Assembly (NCBI GenBank): GCA_903912795.1
Contig: CAIWIS010000539.1
Coordinates: 1-5,134, forward strand
DNA from: an uncultured Bacteroidales bacterium
Lineage (GTDB): Bacteria > Bacteroidota > Bacteroidia > Bacteroidales > Paludibacteraceae
DNA length: 5,134 nt
Direction: 5' to 3'
The notes under the pieces are model-generated. The model worked only from the letters and a program-made list of their open reading frames with translations. It did not search any database and had not been told where the DNA came from. Shown here in pieces: positions 1 to 5,134 of the stretch. Every line of letters starts with the position of its first letter. The first letter of the stretch is position 1. Both the position numbers and the translations under genes were made by a program.

Positions 1-22
1 TAACAACTAAACATACCGTTCA

Positions 23-49
23 CAAATATAGATTTAATCTTTATATTTG
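23..49. repeat. AT-rich inverted repeat downstream of the ORF6N gene
   Basis: Perfect 8-base arms, CAAATATA at 23-30 and TATATTTG at 42-49, flank an 11-base AT-rich centre. It lies 18 bases past the stop codon of the ORF6N gene, so it could form a weak hairpin at the end of that transcript, but no T-run follows on the minus strand. Each arm also matches the Bacteroidota -7 promoter pattern TAnnTTTG, one pointing right and one pointing left. The left-pointing copy could serve a gene beyond the left edge. No good -33 TTTG is seen at the usual distance. The inverted repeat is directly visible; its role is undecided. Confidence 0.4.
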
Positions 50-66
50 AAATTTGAACACGGAAT

Positions 67-624
67 TCATTCCTTAATAAACCCAATTCTATTTCGAGGT
101 TTATCTGTTCGTTTTCTGTCGGTATGCAACTCTGCAAGCGATTGATTAATAAGTTCAATTTGTAGTCGGGTATCTTCGTTAATATCGTTGTAATCTGTGA
201 AAACATCTTCGATATAGGCTTTTAGCTCCTTGAGTTCAGTTTGAAGTTCAATAGTTTTGTCAGTAGGTGAAGGTGAAATCAATTGTCGCAAAACTACAAA
301 TGAACGCATTATGGCTATATTCATTTCGATGGCAATATCGCTATTTAGTAATCCTGAAAGCATTGCTACTCCCTGTTCGGTAAATGCATAAGGCAAATAT
401 CGGCGACCTCCTCTTTTTGAGGTTTCAATTTGCAACCTCAAACTATCCCATTCTTCTGGATTAAGTTGAAACATAAAATCTGGTGGAAAACGCTTTACAT
501 TACGTTTTACACTTAAATTTAAATTCTTAGTTTCAACCCTGTAGAGTTCAGCCAAATCGAAATCAAGCATTACTTTTAGGTTTCTGATAGTATATATTTT
601 GTTTTGAATAATTTGTAATTCCAT
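67..624 (-). CDS. ORF6N domain-containing protein (antirepressor-like DNA-binding protein)
   Basis: A complete 185-residue protein starting at an ATG at 624. Residues about 5-115 match the ORF6N domain closely: an IYTIR-type opening, VMLDFDLAELY at about 18-28, VKRNVKRFPPDFMFQL at about 39-54, GGRRYLPYAFTEQGVAMLS at about 72-90 and a helix ending in IMRSFVVLR. ORF6N domains occur in phage regulators and antirepressors and are thought to bind DNA. Many Bacteroidota carry stand-alone copies of unknown role. Residues about 120-170 are charged and helical in character, possibly a coiled coil for oligomerisation, and the protein ends in a basic stretch plus RIGFIKE. It follows the Bro-N gene by 23 bases, so the two are probably co-transcribed. 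There is no signal peptide or membrane segment, so it should be cytoplasmic. The domain call is firm; the biological role is not known. Confidence 0.9.
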   Translation of the reverse strand: MELQIIQNKIYTIRNLKVMLDFDLAELYRVETKNLNLSVKRNVKRFPPDFMFQLNPEEWDSLRLQIETSKRGGRRYLPYAFTEQGVAMLSGLLNSDIAIEMNIAIMRSFVVLRQLISPSPTDKTIELQTELKELKAYIEDVFTDYNDINEDTRLQIELINQSLAELHTDRKRTDKPRNRIGFIKE

Positions 625-647
625 AGTAAACAGGATGATATTTTAAA

Positions 648-1496
648 TTACTCCGTTATTTCTAACTGATGATTATTGTTGCTTTGCAAAACCTGTTTTG
701 CATTCATCGGAGAAATGGCTGGTTTTCCGGTTTGCTTTTCAAGCTCTTTACGGGCATTTCGGGCTACAGTTCCACCCTGATGAGCAACATGGATGTGTTC
801 TTCTATTGTTTCGGGTTGCTTTGCTTCCGATATTTCTTTTGTGGAGAGTTCGGCTAACATATTTAATACCAGCTCGGTATTCGTCATGTTGTCGCGCAGA
901 TTTTCCTTTTTCAGGCCTTTGAACTGTTTATATTCTTTGGCAGTTTTATCTGCCCATGTTTTATAGATAATATCGGTTAATGTTGCAAAATGCACGCCCT
1001 CTTCCAATCCATGTTTTTTCCATTCGTTGGTCAGGTCTTTCCGTATTTCGATGCTTTTCAGGCGTTGATTTATCCAGCTGTCGGAGTATCCCAATTGTTT
1101 ATATTGCAGTAAAGCACGGTCGATAGTCAATTCCGGATCCTGTAATTCGTCAATGCGCTCTCTGGCAATTTGCGCTAACCACATTTTGAATGGTTCCGCT
1201 TTGGGTGAAGGAACAGATTGTATTAACCGGAAAAGCTGCTCAGTATCAAGCGCATCTGTTTTATAATACTTTCCATCGCGCGAAAGCATTTTCAGTTGGT
1301 TACAATTTGTAACCGACTGATTTCCCTCTTTTTTTAATCTGTTTTTTAAAACTTTCCAATAATTATTGGGATTTGGACTGTCGGTAAGGATACCCACCAC
1401 ATCTACTACTGAGAAATACCATTTTTCCTGTTCGTCATCCCAAACAGTACGAACTAACTTTTCATCGAACAATTTAATTTCAGGTTTTTGTGTCAT
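648..1496 (-). CDS. Bro-N / DinD-like protein (phage antirepressor family)
   Basis: A complete 282-residue protein. The reading frame is open to a TTG at 1520, but the ATG at 1496 is preferred: it directly precedes the conserved domain, and the TTG lies inside the putative operator. Residues about 6-115 form a Bro-N domain, with KWYFSVVDVVGIL at about 25-37, the family motif VTNCNQLKM at about 62-70, DGKYYKTD at about 74-81 and IQSVPSPKAEPFKMWLAQIA at about 92-111. Residues about 120-270 resemble the C-terminal part of DinD-type proteins, with YKQFKGLKKENLRDNMT at about 189-205, an AHQGGTVARNARKELEKQTG stretch at about 238-257 and then ISPMNAKQVL. The length is close to that of E. coli DinD, an SOS-induced protein reported to affect RecA filaments, but that function cannot be assumed here. 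It is probably the first gene of a two-gene unit with the ORF6N gene. It is cytoplasmic, with no signal peptide. Regulation may involve the inverted repeat at its start. Confidence 0.88.
   Translation of the reverse strand: MTQKPEIKLFDEKLVRTVWDDEQEKWYFSVVDVVGILTDSPNPNNYWKVLKNRLKKEGNQSVTNCNQLKMLSRDGKYYKTDALDTEQLFRLIQSVPSPKAEPFKMWLAQIARERIDELQDPELTIDRALLQYKQLGYSDSWINQRLKSIEIRKDLTNEWKKHGLEEGVHFATLTDIIYKTWADKTAKEYKQFKGLKKENLRDNMTNTELVLNMLAELSTKEISEAKQPETIEEHIHVAHQGGTVARNARKELEKQTGKPAISPMNAKQVLQSNNNHQLEITE
1292..1320. repeat. 29-base near-perfect palindrome inside the Bro-N gene
   Basis: The arms TCAGTTGGTTACAA (1292-1305) and TTGTAACCGACTGA (1307-1320) surround a single central T. They pair at 13 of 14 positions; the one exception, 1297 with 1315, is a T opposite G. 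In the Bro-N frame it encodes the QSVTNCNQL part of the conserved Bro-N motif, so part of the symmetry may come from protein conservation. It could be an internal protein-binding site, or a hairpin in the mRNA limited by its tiny loop. No function is proven. Confidence 0.6.
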
Positions 1497-1500
1497 ATTT

Positions 1501-1520
1501 TTGTATGTTTTAGTATACAA
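1501..1520. promoter_or_regulatory. Candidate operator: inverted repeat just upstream of the Bro-N gene
   Basis: TTGTAT at 1501-1506 is repeated in inverse as ATACAA at 1515-1520, separated by 8 bases. The site starts 4 bases upstream of the chosen ATG at 1496 and overlaps a -7-like element. This is where a repressor or an autoregulating antirepressor-type protein would act to block transcription. The inverted repeat is seen directly; the operator role is inferred from position. Confidence 0.4.
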
Positions 1521-1525
1521 AAATA
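1518..1525 (-). promoter_or_regulatory. Candidate -7 promoter element for the Bro-N/ORF6N unit
   Basis: On the minus strand this reads TATTTTTG, matching the Bacteroidota primary sigma factor -7 pattern TAnnTTTG. Transcription would begin within the adjoining inverted repeat and give a very short leader before the ATG at 1496. No TTTG is present at the expected -33 distance, so the match is only partial and could be chance in AT-rich DNA. Confidence 0.3.
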
Positions 1526-1560
1526 ATTAATTTGTTCAATAATCGGATTATTAAACGCAG

Positions 1561-1619
1561 AAAAAAACCGAAATGTTGATAATTGGCTTTGACTAAAATA
1601 TTTTATTTGTTTATCAACA
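1561..1619 (-). terminator. Possible intrinsic terminator at the end of the secreted-protein operon
   Basis: Perfect 9-base arms TGTTGATAA (1574-1582) and TTATCAACA (1611-1619) flank a 28-base spacer that itself holds the small palindrome AAAATATTTT. On the minus strand the stem is followed after six bases by a run of seven T (A-run at 1561-1567). The arm on the gene side overlaps the last codons of the 273-residue protein gene. The large loop, AT-rich stem and gap before the T-run make it a weak terminator candidate, but it lies where one is expected, between two apparent transcription units. Confidence 0.35.
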
Positions 1620-2424
1620 CTTTATGCACGCTGGTTCGTGAATTGTCATGAATTTTTACAAAGTAAAAACCTGCTTTAAGGTGTGATATTGGAAGGCTTA
1701 CCGTGTTTTTCACATTCCCTGTTCTGACTAGTTCTTTGCCATGCATATCCAGTATTGCAACGTAAAATGAATTTTGAAAATCGATATGAAGAACATTCGA
1801 TGCCGGATTCGGATAAATTTTCACTAACGAATCATTATTATTCACTATTGGAGTTGCTGTTCCGGGGTTTACGGTTAGCTTTCCATCTACTAATTGAAAA
1901 TCGTAATTGGTGGCCGTGAGTGTTCCTTTATTAATTAGAATAGGATAAGTACCTGTTGATAAGAGCGATGCAAGCGATTGAAAAGCAGGTGTTCCACTAA
2001 CAACCGACGAAGTTTCGCTATTTTTATATCCCGTTATGCTGTAAGTAAATGCAGGAGTTGCTGTTCCTGAATCGATGGTTTTGTCGGCTGCCGTAACGGT
2101 GAGCGTGGCTTTGGGGCAAACCACCAACAACTGCGGAATAGGTGTGGCAGGAGCGTAAGTTGCATTTCCATCCTGATAAGCCGATATAACGGTAAATGCA
2201 CTGGTCTTTTTGATTGTAACAGTACTTCCACTTACGGTTGCCACTGTCGCATCCGAACTGACATAACGCACCGCCAATCCCGAACTGGCAGTTGCATTCA
2301 GTGTAAACGTGGCGTCGCCATAGCCTTTCACTGCAATATCCGGAAAAGTGATGGTTTGTGGTGTTTGGGCTACCAAACAAAAGTTGACCAAAAAAATTAG
2401 TAAAATTATATAGTAGATTCTCAT
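1603..2424 (-). CDS. Secreted Ig-like/MBG domain protein with type IX secretion sorting domain
   Basis: A complete 273-residue protein from an ATG at 2424. Residues 1-20 are a Sec signal peptide (basic start, hydrophobic core, likely cleavage after VAQ). Residues about 22-102 form a bacterial Ig-like domain of the QTITFP type, with YGDATFTLNATASSGL at about 35-50 and VATVSGSTVTI at about 61-71. Residues about 105-187 resemble an MBG-type beta domain, with ATLTVTAADKTIDSG at about 106-120, FTYSITGYKN at about 125-134 and GKLTVNPG at about 181-188. Residues about 200-273 are a type IX (Por) C-terminal sorting domain, with VKIYPNPASN at 201-210 and LKAGFYFVKI at about 249-258. It should be exported to the periplasm, carried across the outer membrane and held at the surface or released. 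No catalytic domain is present, so a binding, adhesive or spacer role is likely. It follows the beta-helix gene by 56 bases and is probably the last gene of that operon. Confidence 0.88.
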   Translation of the reverse strand: MRIYYIILLIFLVNFCLVAQTPQTITFPDIAVKGYGDATFTLNATASSGLAVRYVSSDATVATVSGSTVTIKKTSAFTVISAYQDGNATYAPATPIPQLLVVCPKATLTVTAADKTIDSGTATPAFTYSITGYKNSETSSVVSGTPAFQSLASLLSTGTYPILINKGTLTATNYDFQLVDGKLTVNPGTATPIVNNNDSLVKIYPNPASNVLHIDFQNSFYVAILDMHGKELVRTGNVKNTVSLPISHLKAGFYFVKIHDNSRTSVHKVLINK

Positions 2425-2444
2425 TTAAATTATTTCTTAAATCT

Positions 2445-2479
2445 TGTCTTTATTCTTTGCTCTTTGTTCTTTACTCTAT
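2445..2479. repeat. Heptanucleotide tandem repeat (NNTCTTT) between two genes
   Basis: Four exact-pattern 7-base units, TGTCTTT, ATTCTTT, GCTCTTT and GTTCTTT (2445-2472), are followed by a degenerate ACTCTAT (2473-2479). On the transcribed minus strand this is a purine-rich AAAGANN repeat filling most of the 56-base gap between the beta-helix gene and the Ig-like/MBG gene. The last five bases of each unit are constant while the first two vary. Its role is unknown; it might influence translation of the downstream gene or be a slippage-prone spacer. Confidence 0.6.
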
Positions 2480-2480
2480 C

Positions 2481-4532
2481 TTACGACCCATACACCCCCG
2501 ACATCGACGGATTAACATTGTAATTTGCAGGTTTCACTTTCTGAATCCGGTAGCTGTCGATAAATAACCCAACTTTGGAAGATGGAAAATTCTCAAATGT
2601 CGGAATGTCCTTAAACACCTGCGAACCAGTCTGCAAACTGAAATCGAGTGTTGCTTCGTTAGTAAATTTCAGATTCATAGTATTGTAGGTTTTATTCGAA
2701 GCATCTAACGAGCCGTTGAGCAATACATATTGTTTGGCATTCCCAACAGCCACATTATTGATGGCTTTTGCACCGGTAAATGCCATAGCAAACTGAAAAC
2801 CCTGACGGCATTTGTACGCAATATTGTTTTGGATATCCTGATTCCAACCTGCCCGATACAAATAGGCGCGGTTTACCTGATAAGCCATATTGGAGTAGGC
2901 TTTGTCGTTTAACCCATAATGGTCAAAGTAGATGCCATCGCCTTGCAACGAATTGTGCATCAGATTATATCGCAATATATTTCCGCCATTGGCATTGGAA
3001 TCGGTAAAACAATAAAATGCGCCCATATCGTCGGAACATTTCGAAGTTCGAAAAACATCGTTGTACTCAAAAATATTATTAGAGCCACCATGCAAAACAC
3101 CCGCATGTGGACAATCATGTATGAGATTATAATCAGCTTTTGCTCCGAAAAGTGCTATGTTTTTGTATGCCAAATTAATCGATGCTGCATAAATATTATT
3201 CAGATAACCAAAATTATAAATATGGCAATTAGTTACAAAATGGTTCGAAGGCGTAACTGCACTTCCTGCTGCACCCATCAACACACCCGATGCGCCTAAA
3301 TCGTACAGATTGGAACTCAACACACCGCAATTTGTTCCACCATTTATCACCACCGCATCGTATTCAATGTCATGAATCATACAACCATTCAGTTGAACGT
3401 TGTTACAGTTGATCATCTTAACGGCATTTCCGAGATTATCAGCCAGTTCAATGCCGATAAACTGAATGTAAGATACGCCGTTTATGTCAATCATCGGATT
3501 TTTATTGTCCGAAAAACGAAGATTAGAACTTGTGATTGCTGCCGGTGCATACATGTACACTTTTCCGTCCTGATTATCGATACACCATTCGCCGGGCTGG
3601 TCAATTTCCTCGAGCAGATTTACCACATAATACGGTTCATGTCCCGAGCCAAGTGGCAATTTATATTTATTTCCCAATGTTACAGCTGGTGTGACTGTCA
3701 TTGTTTTGTTTGCCAGATCGATAGCTGTTACTTTAAGCGTTGTAATTTGCCAGTTTACGCGCCAGTAACCTTTCACATACACACCATGACTAATTGCAGC
3801 CGCCCATGCCGCTTCACGACCCGAAACCCTGTTCATATTGGCATCGTACAATTCGGAAGTGGCTGTTTTGTACTGAAAAATACCGGCAACGGTTGCATCG
3901 CCACCCGTAACTACCTGTTTTACTTCCATGTAATTCGGAAAGTCGTTGGGGAAACGAGCCAAATCCTGGCGAACGCCATTCCAGTAAAAAGCAGGAAGAT
4001 TAGTGTACTGGTAAAATCCGTTGTTTACATCGTTTATTTTGTCGGGCATCAATCCGGTTACAGCCATATTCAGATTAGCAAGCGTACATTCCTTTATATT
4101 TGAGGCAGTAACTGAAGGATGCAAACGGGTAATTGAACCGCTATAGCTGACCCAATTGGCAGGATTTACGGCTTTTGTTCCGCTGACAATTACATTTTCG
4201 TTCGTATAAGCACGGTAAATAATGGGTTTTCCTAACGAGCCTCCATCCGAACTTGTAATCGAAAATGTGGTTGGCAAATAATAGGTTCCGCCTCTAAGCC
4301 AAATCGTCACGCCATTTGTACTACTGTTTTTTGCTGTATTAGCAACAGTTTTGGCTTTCGTAAGTGTGAGGTATGGCTTTGCAATGGTTCCATCGCCCGA
4401 TGTGTCATTGCCTGTAGTGGAAACATAGATATTTTTATCCGTTAAAATAGTCGGTCCCCATCCTATATCGGTATCTCGCGAATACGAAACAAGGTTAGTC
4501 ATTAAAAGAATCAGTAGTAAGTGTTTTTTCAT
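2481..4532 (-). CDS. Secreted right-handed parallel beta-helix protein, GH141-like glycosidase candidate
   Basis: A complete 683-residue protein from an ATG at 4532. Residues 1 to about 18 are a signal peptide (MKKHLLLILLMTNLVSYS) with no lipobox cysteine. An N-terminal segment at about 35-120 has the typical opening of carbohydrate-active beta-helix proteins: IYVSTTGNDTSGDGTIAKPY, VTIWLRGGTYYL and IIYRAY. DLARFPN at 190-196 and GYWRVNW at 255-261 belong to an inserted beta region. Parallel beta-helix coils run from about 335 to 600, with repeated N-x-I/V turns. DDMGAFY (501-507) and GIYFDHYG (533-540) lie where GH141-like proteins carry conserved acidic residues; D502 and D537 are candidate catalytic residues by analogy only. 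GH141 members act on fucosides or xylan in plant pectin and xylan breakdown; other beta-helix families (pectate lyase-like) remain possible. There is no type IX sorting domain, unlike both neighbours, so it may stay in the periplasm. It starts 49 bases after the upstream gene and is probably co-transcribed with it. Confidence 0.85.
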   Translation of the reverse strand: MKKHLLLILLMTNLVSYSRDTDIGWGPTILTDKNIYVSTTGNDTSGDGTIAKPYLTLTKAKTVANTAKNSSTNGVTIWLRGGTYYLPTTFSITSSDGGSLGKPIIYRAYTNENVIVSGTKAVNPANWVSYSGSITRLHPSVTASNIKECTLANLNMAVTGLMPDKINDVNNGFYQYTNLPAFYWNGVRQDLARFPNDFPNYMEVKQVVTGGDATVAGIFQYKTATSELYDANMNRVSGREAAWAAAISHGVYVKGYWRVNWQITTLKVTAIDLANKTMTVTPAVTLGNKYKLPLGSGHEPYYVVNLLEEIDQPGEWCIDNQDGKVYMYAPAAITSSNLRFSDNKNPMIDINGVSYIQFIGIELADNLGNAVKMINCNNVQLNGCMIHDIEYDAVVINGGTNCGVLSSNLYDLGASGVLMGAAGSAVTPSNHFVTNCHIYNFGYLNNIYAASINLAYKNIALFGAKADYNLIHDCPHAGVLHGGSNNIFEYNDVFRTSKCSDDMGAFYCFTDSNANGGNILRYNLMHNSLQGDGIYFDHYGLNDKAYSNMAYQVNRAYLYRAGWNQDIQNNIAYKCRQGFQFAMAFTGAKAINNVAVGNAKQYVLLNGSLDASNKTYNTMNLKFTNEATLDFSLQTGSQVFKDIPTFENFPSSKVGLFIDSYRIQKVKPANYNVNPSMSGVYGS

Positions 4533-4540
4533 TTAAAAAA

Positions 4541-4573
4541 AATTAAGCCCCCTAACCCCCAAAAGGGGGAATT
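4541..4573. repeat. C5/G5 hairpin repeat in the gap before the beta-helix gene
   Basis: Two CCCCC tracts (4548-4552 and 4556-4560) separated by TAA are followed by AAAA and GGGGG (4565-4569), with AATT on both sides. The G tract can pair with either C tract, giving a tight 5-bp stem with a 4-base loop or a wider alternative. On the minus strand it is followed by an eight-T run (plus-strand A-run 4535-4542) that ends just two bases before the start codon ATG triplet's leader, so it could act as an attenuator or weak terminator between the two genes. The arrangement resembles dispersed C/G-rich palindromic repeats that I recall from other Bacteroidota genomes. The structure is seen directly; the function is inferred. 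Confidence 0.55.
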
Positions 4574-4581
4574 GAGAGAAA

Positions 4582-5134
4582 TTATTGAACAAATTTTGTA
4601 GTATTTCGATTTCCATTTTCTGTTAAACTTTCGATAAAATACATTCCTTTGGGTAATGCGTTGATTGTAAATCTGTTTTCTCCGGCACTCAACGCAAAAT
4701 CTCTGTTGATAACTTCACAACCATTTATCGAAAAAATGCGCATTTTGGTACTGGTTTGTTCCGGACTTCTGACGATGATGTTCAGCGAATTATTGCCCGG
4801 ATTGGGACAGGGATAAACCTCTAAATGTTGCTTTGAATTATTATCCGTATGAGTAACTACCTGTGTACTGTCGTATTTCACCAGTATTTTGGAAGTATAT
4901 GGTTCCAGCGTTATAATTCCGCTATAACTGTTTCCGAAAACATCTTTGTAAGTCAACGAACCCAAATTTACCTGTTTTGCGGCATCGGTTTCGTTCACTT
5001 CAAAACGAACTACCGAAGAAGCAGCCGTCTGATTGACAGTTACTTTCTGAATGCTGATATTATCCAACCAAACCCTTGTTCCTTTGTCGTGAAGCGTGAA
5101 ATAAAGATATTGACCACTGCCTCCACCATTATCA
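4582..5134 (-). CDS. C-terminal part of a secreted carbohydrate-active protein with type IX sorting domain (partial)
   Basis: The reading frame is open to the right edge, so only the last 183 residues are in the window; the true start lies outside. A TTG at 5067 is an internal leucine codon, since QYLYFTLHDKGTRVWLDNIS reads through it. Fragment residues 1 to about 35 look like the last strands of a carbohydrate-binding jelly-roll module, where a VWLDNISI-type strand is typical. Residues about 38-85 form a small beta module with KDVFGNSYSGIITLEPYTSK, a pattern seen near the end of bacterial glycan-acting enzymes. Residues about 100-183 are a type IX (Por) sorting domain: VYPCPNPGNNSLNI, a central MRIFSINGCEV strand, and LPKGMYFIESL before the end. 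The CP between YP and NP is a small departure from the usual YPNP. The missing N-terminus probably holds the catalytic domain. It is the first visible gene of the secreted-protein operon and is expected to be surface-bound or released. Confidence 0.85.
   Translation of the reverse strand, partial: DNGGGSGQYLYFTLHDKGTRVWLDNISIQKVTVNQTAASSVVRFEVNETDAAKQVNLGSLTYKDVFGNSYSGIITLEPYTSKILVKYDSTQVVTHTDNNSKQHLEVYPCPNPGNNSLNIIVRSPEQTSTKMRIFSINGCEVINRDFALSAGENRFTINALPKGMYFIESLTENGNRNTTKFVQ

Noticed and set aside
669..922. Two short plus-strand frames opposite the Bro-N gene
   Set aside because: Both overlap the conserved DinD-like end of the Bro-N gene on the other strand and show no domain of their own.
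1497..1520. TTG start at 1520 for the Bro-N protein
   Set aside because: It would add eight residues that are not part of the domain and lies inside the inverted repeat and promoter-like element; the ATG at 1496 fits better.
2024..2380. Alternative minus-strand frames inside the Ig-like/MBG gene
   Set aside because: They are out-of-frame readings of a gene whose main frame has a signal peptide, two domains and a sorting domain.
2425..2480. Frameshift or split between the beta-helix gene and the Ig-like/MBG gene
   Set aside because: The downstream gene has its own ATG and signal peptide, the beta-helix protein ends naturally, and the gap is repeat rather than coding sequence.
2730..3299. Two further plus-strand open frames opposite the beta-helix gene
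   Set aside because: Same antisense position and low-complexity composition, with no recognisable domain or start signal.
3372..4103. Long plus-strand open frame of 243 codons opposite the beta-helix gene
   Set aside because: It lies entirely antisense to a well-supported beta-helix gene, and its translation is rich in C, H, I and V without domain pattern; it is a mirror of the real gene's codon use.
4470..4532. Lipoprotein signal for the beta-helix protein
   Set aside because: The signal region NLVSYSRD has serine where a lipobox cysteine would be needed, so a normal Sec signal peptide is more likely.
5065..5067. TTG at 5067 as the start of the sorting-domain protein
   Set aside because: The frame continues upstream without a stop, and the residues before it complete a carbohydrate-binding-like strand, so this is an internal leucine.

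Overview
The window appears to be chromosomal DNA from a member of the Bacteroidota, most likely a Bacteroidales-like glycan degrader. The main evidence is two C-terminal domains of the type IX secretion (Por) sorting kind, each with a YPNP-like start followed by a short beta-rich tail. Further support comes from AT-rich leaders without clear Shine-Dalgarno sites, stand-alone ORF6N and Bro-N proteins of the kind common in this phylum, and a C/G-rich intergenic hairpin of a style I associate with Bacteroidota genomes. All five genes lie on the minus strand, so transcription runs from the right edge to the left.

Right part (5134 down to 1603): three secreted-protein genes lie head to tail with gaps of 49 and 56 bases and no recognisable promoter between them, so they probably form an operon. 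First is the C-terminal end of a larger protein cut by the window edge (end of a carbohydrate-binding-like domain, a small beta module, then a type IX sorting domain). Second is a complete 683-residue right-handed parallel beta-helix protein resembling GH141-type glycosidases, with a signal peptide but no sorting domain. Third is a 273-residue protein made only of a signal peptide, an Ig-like domain, an MBG-type domain and a type IX sorting domain. Together they look like part of a polysaccharide-utilisation or cell-surface carbohydrate locus. The substrate cannot be read from the sequence.

Left part (1525 down to 67): a separate two-gene unit encodes a Bro-N/DinD-like protein followed 23 bases later by an ORF6N-domain protein. 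Both belong to the phage antirepressor-like families, but no other phage gene is visible. A 20-base inverted repeat and a Bacteroidota-type -7 element sit just before the first gene. A 29-base near-perfect palindrome lies inside its coding sequence. A terminator-like structure separates this unit from the secreted-protein genes.

No tRNA, rRNA, CRISPR array, transposase or integrase was seen. The most unusual features are the internal palindrome with TTGTA half-sites also present at the putative operator, and the small repeats in the two gaps of the secreted-protein operon (a heptad tandem repeat and a C5/G5 hairpin). I did not find convincing evidence of an undescribed multi-gene system. The Bro-N/ORF6N pair is the best candidate for a small uncharacterised module.
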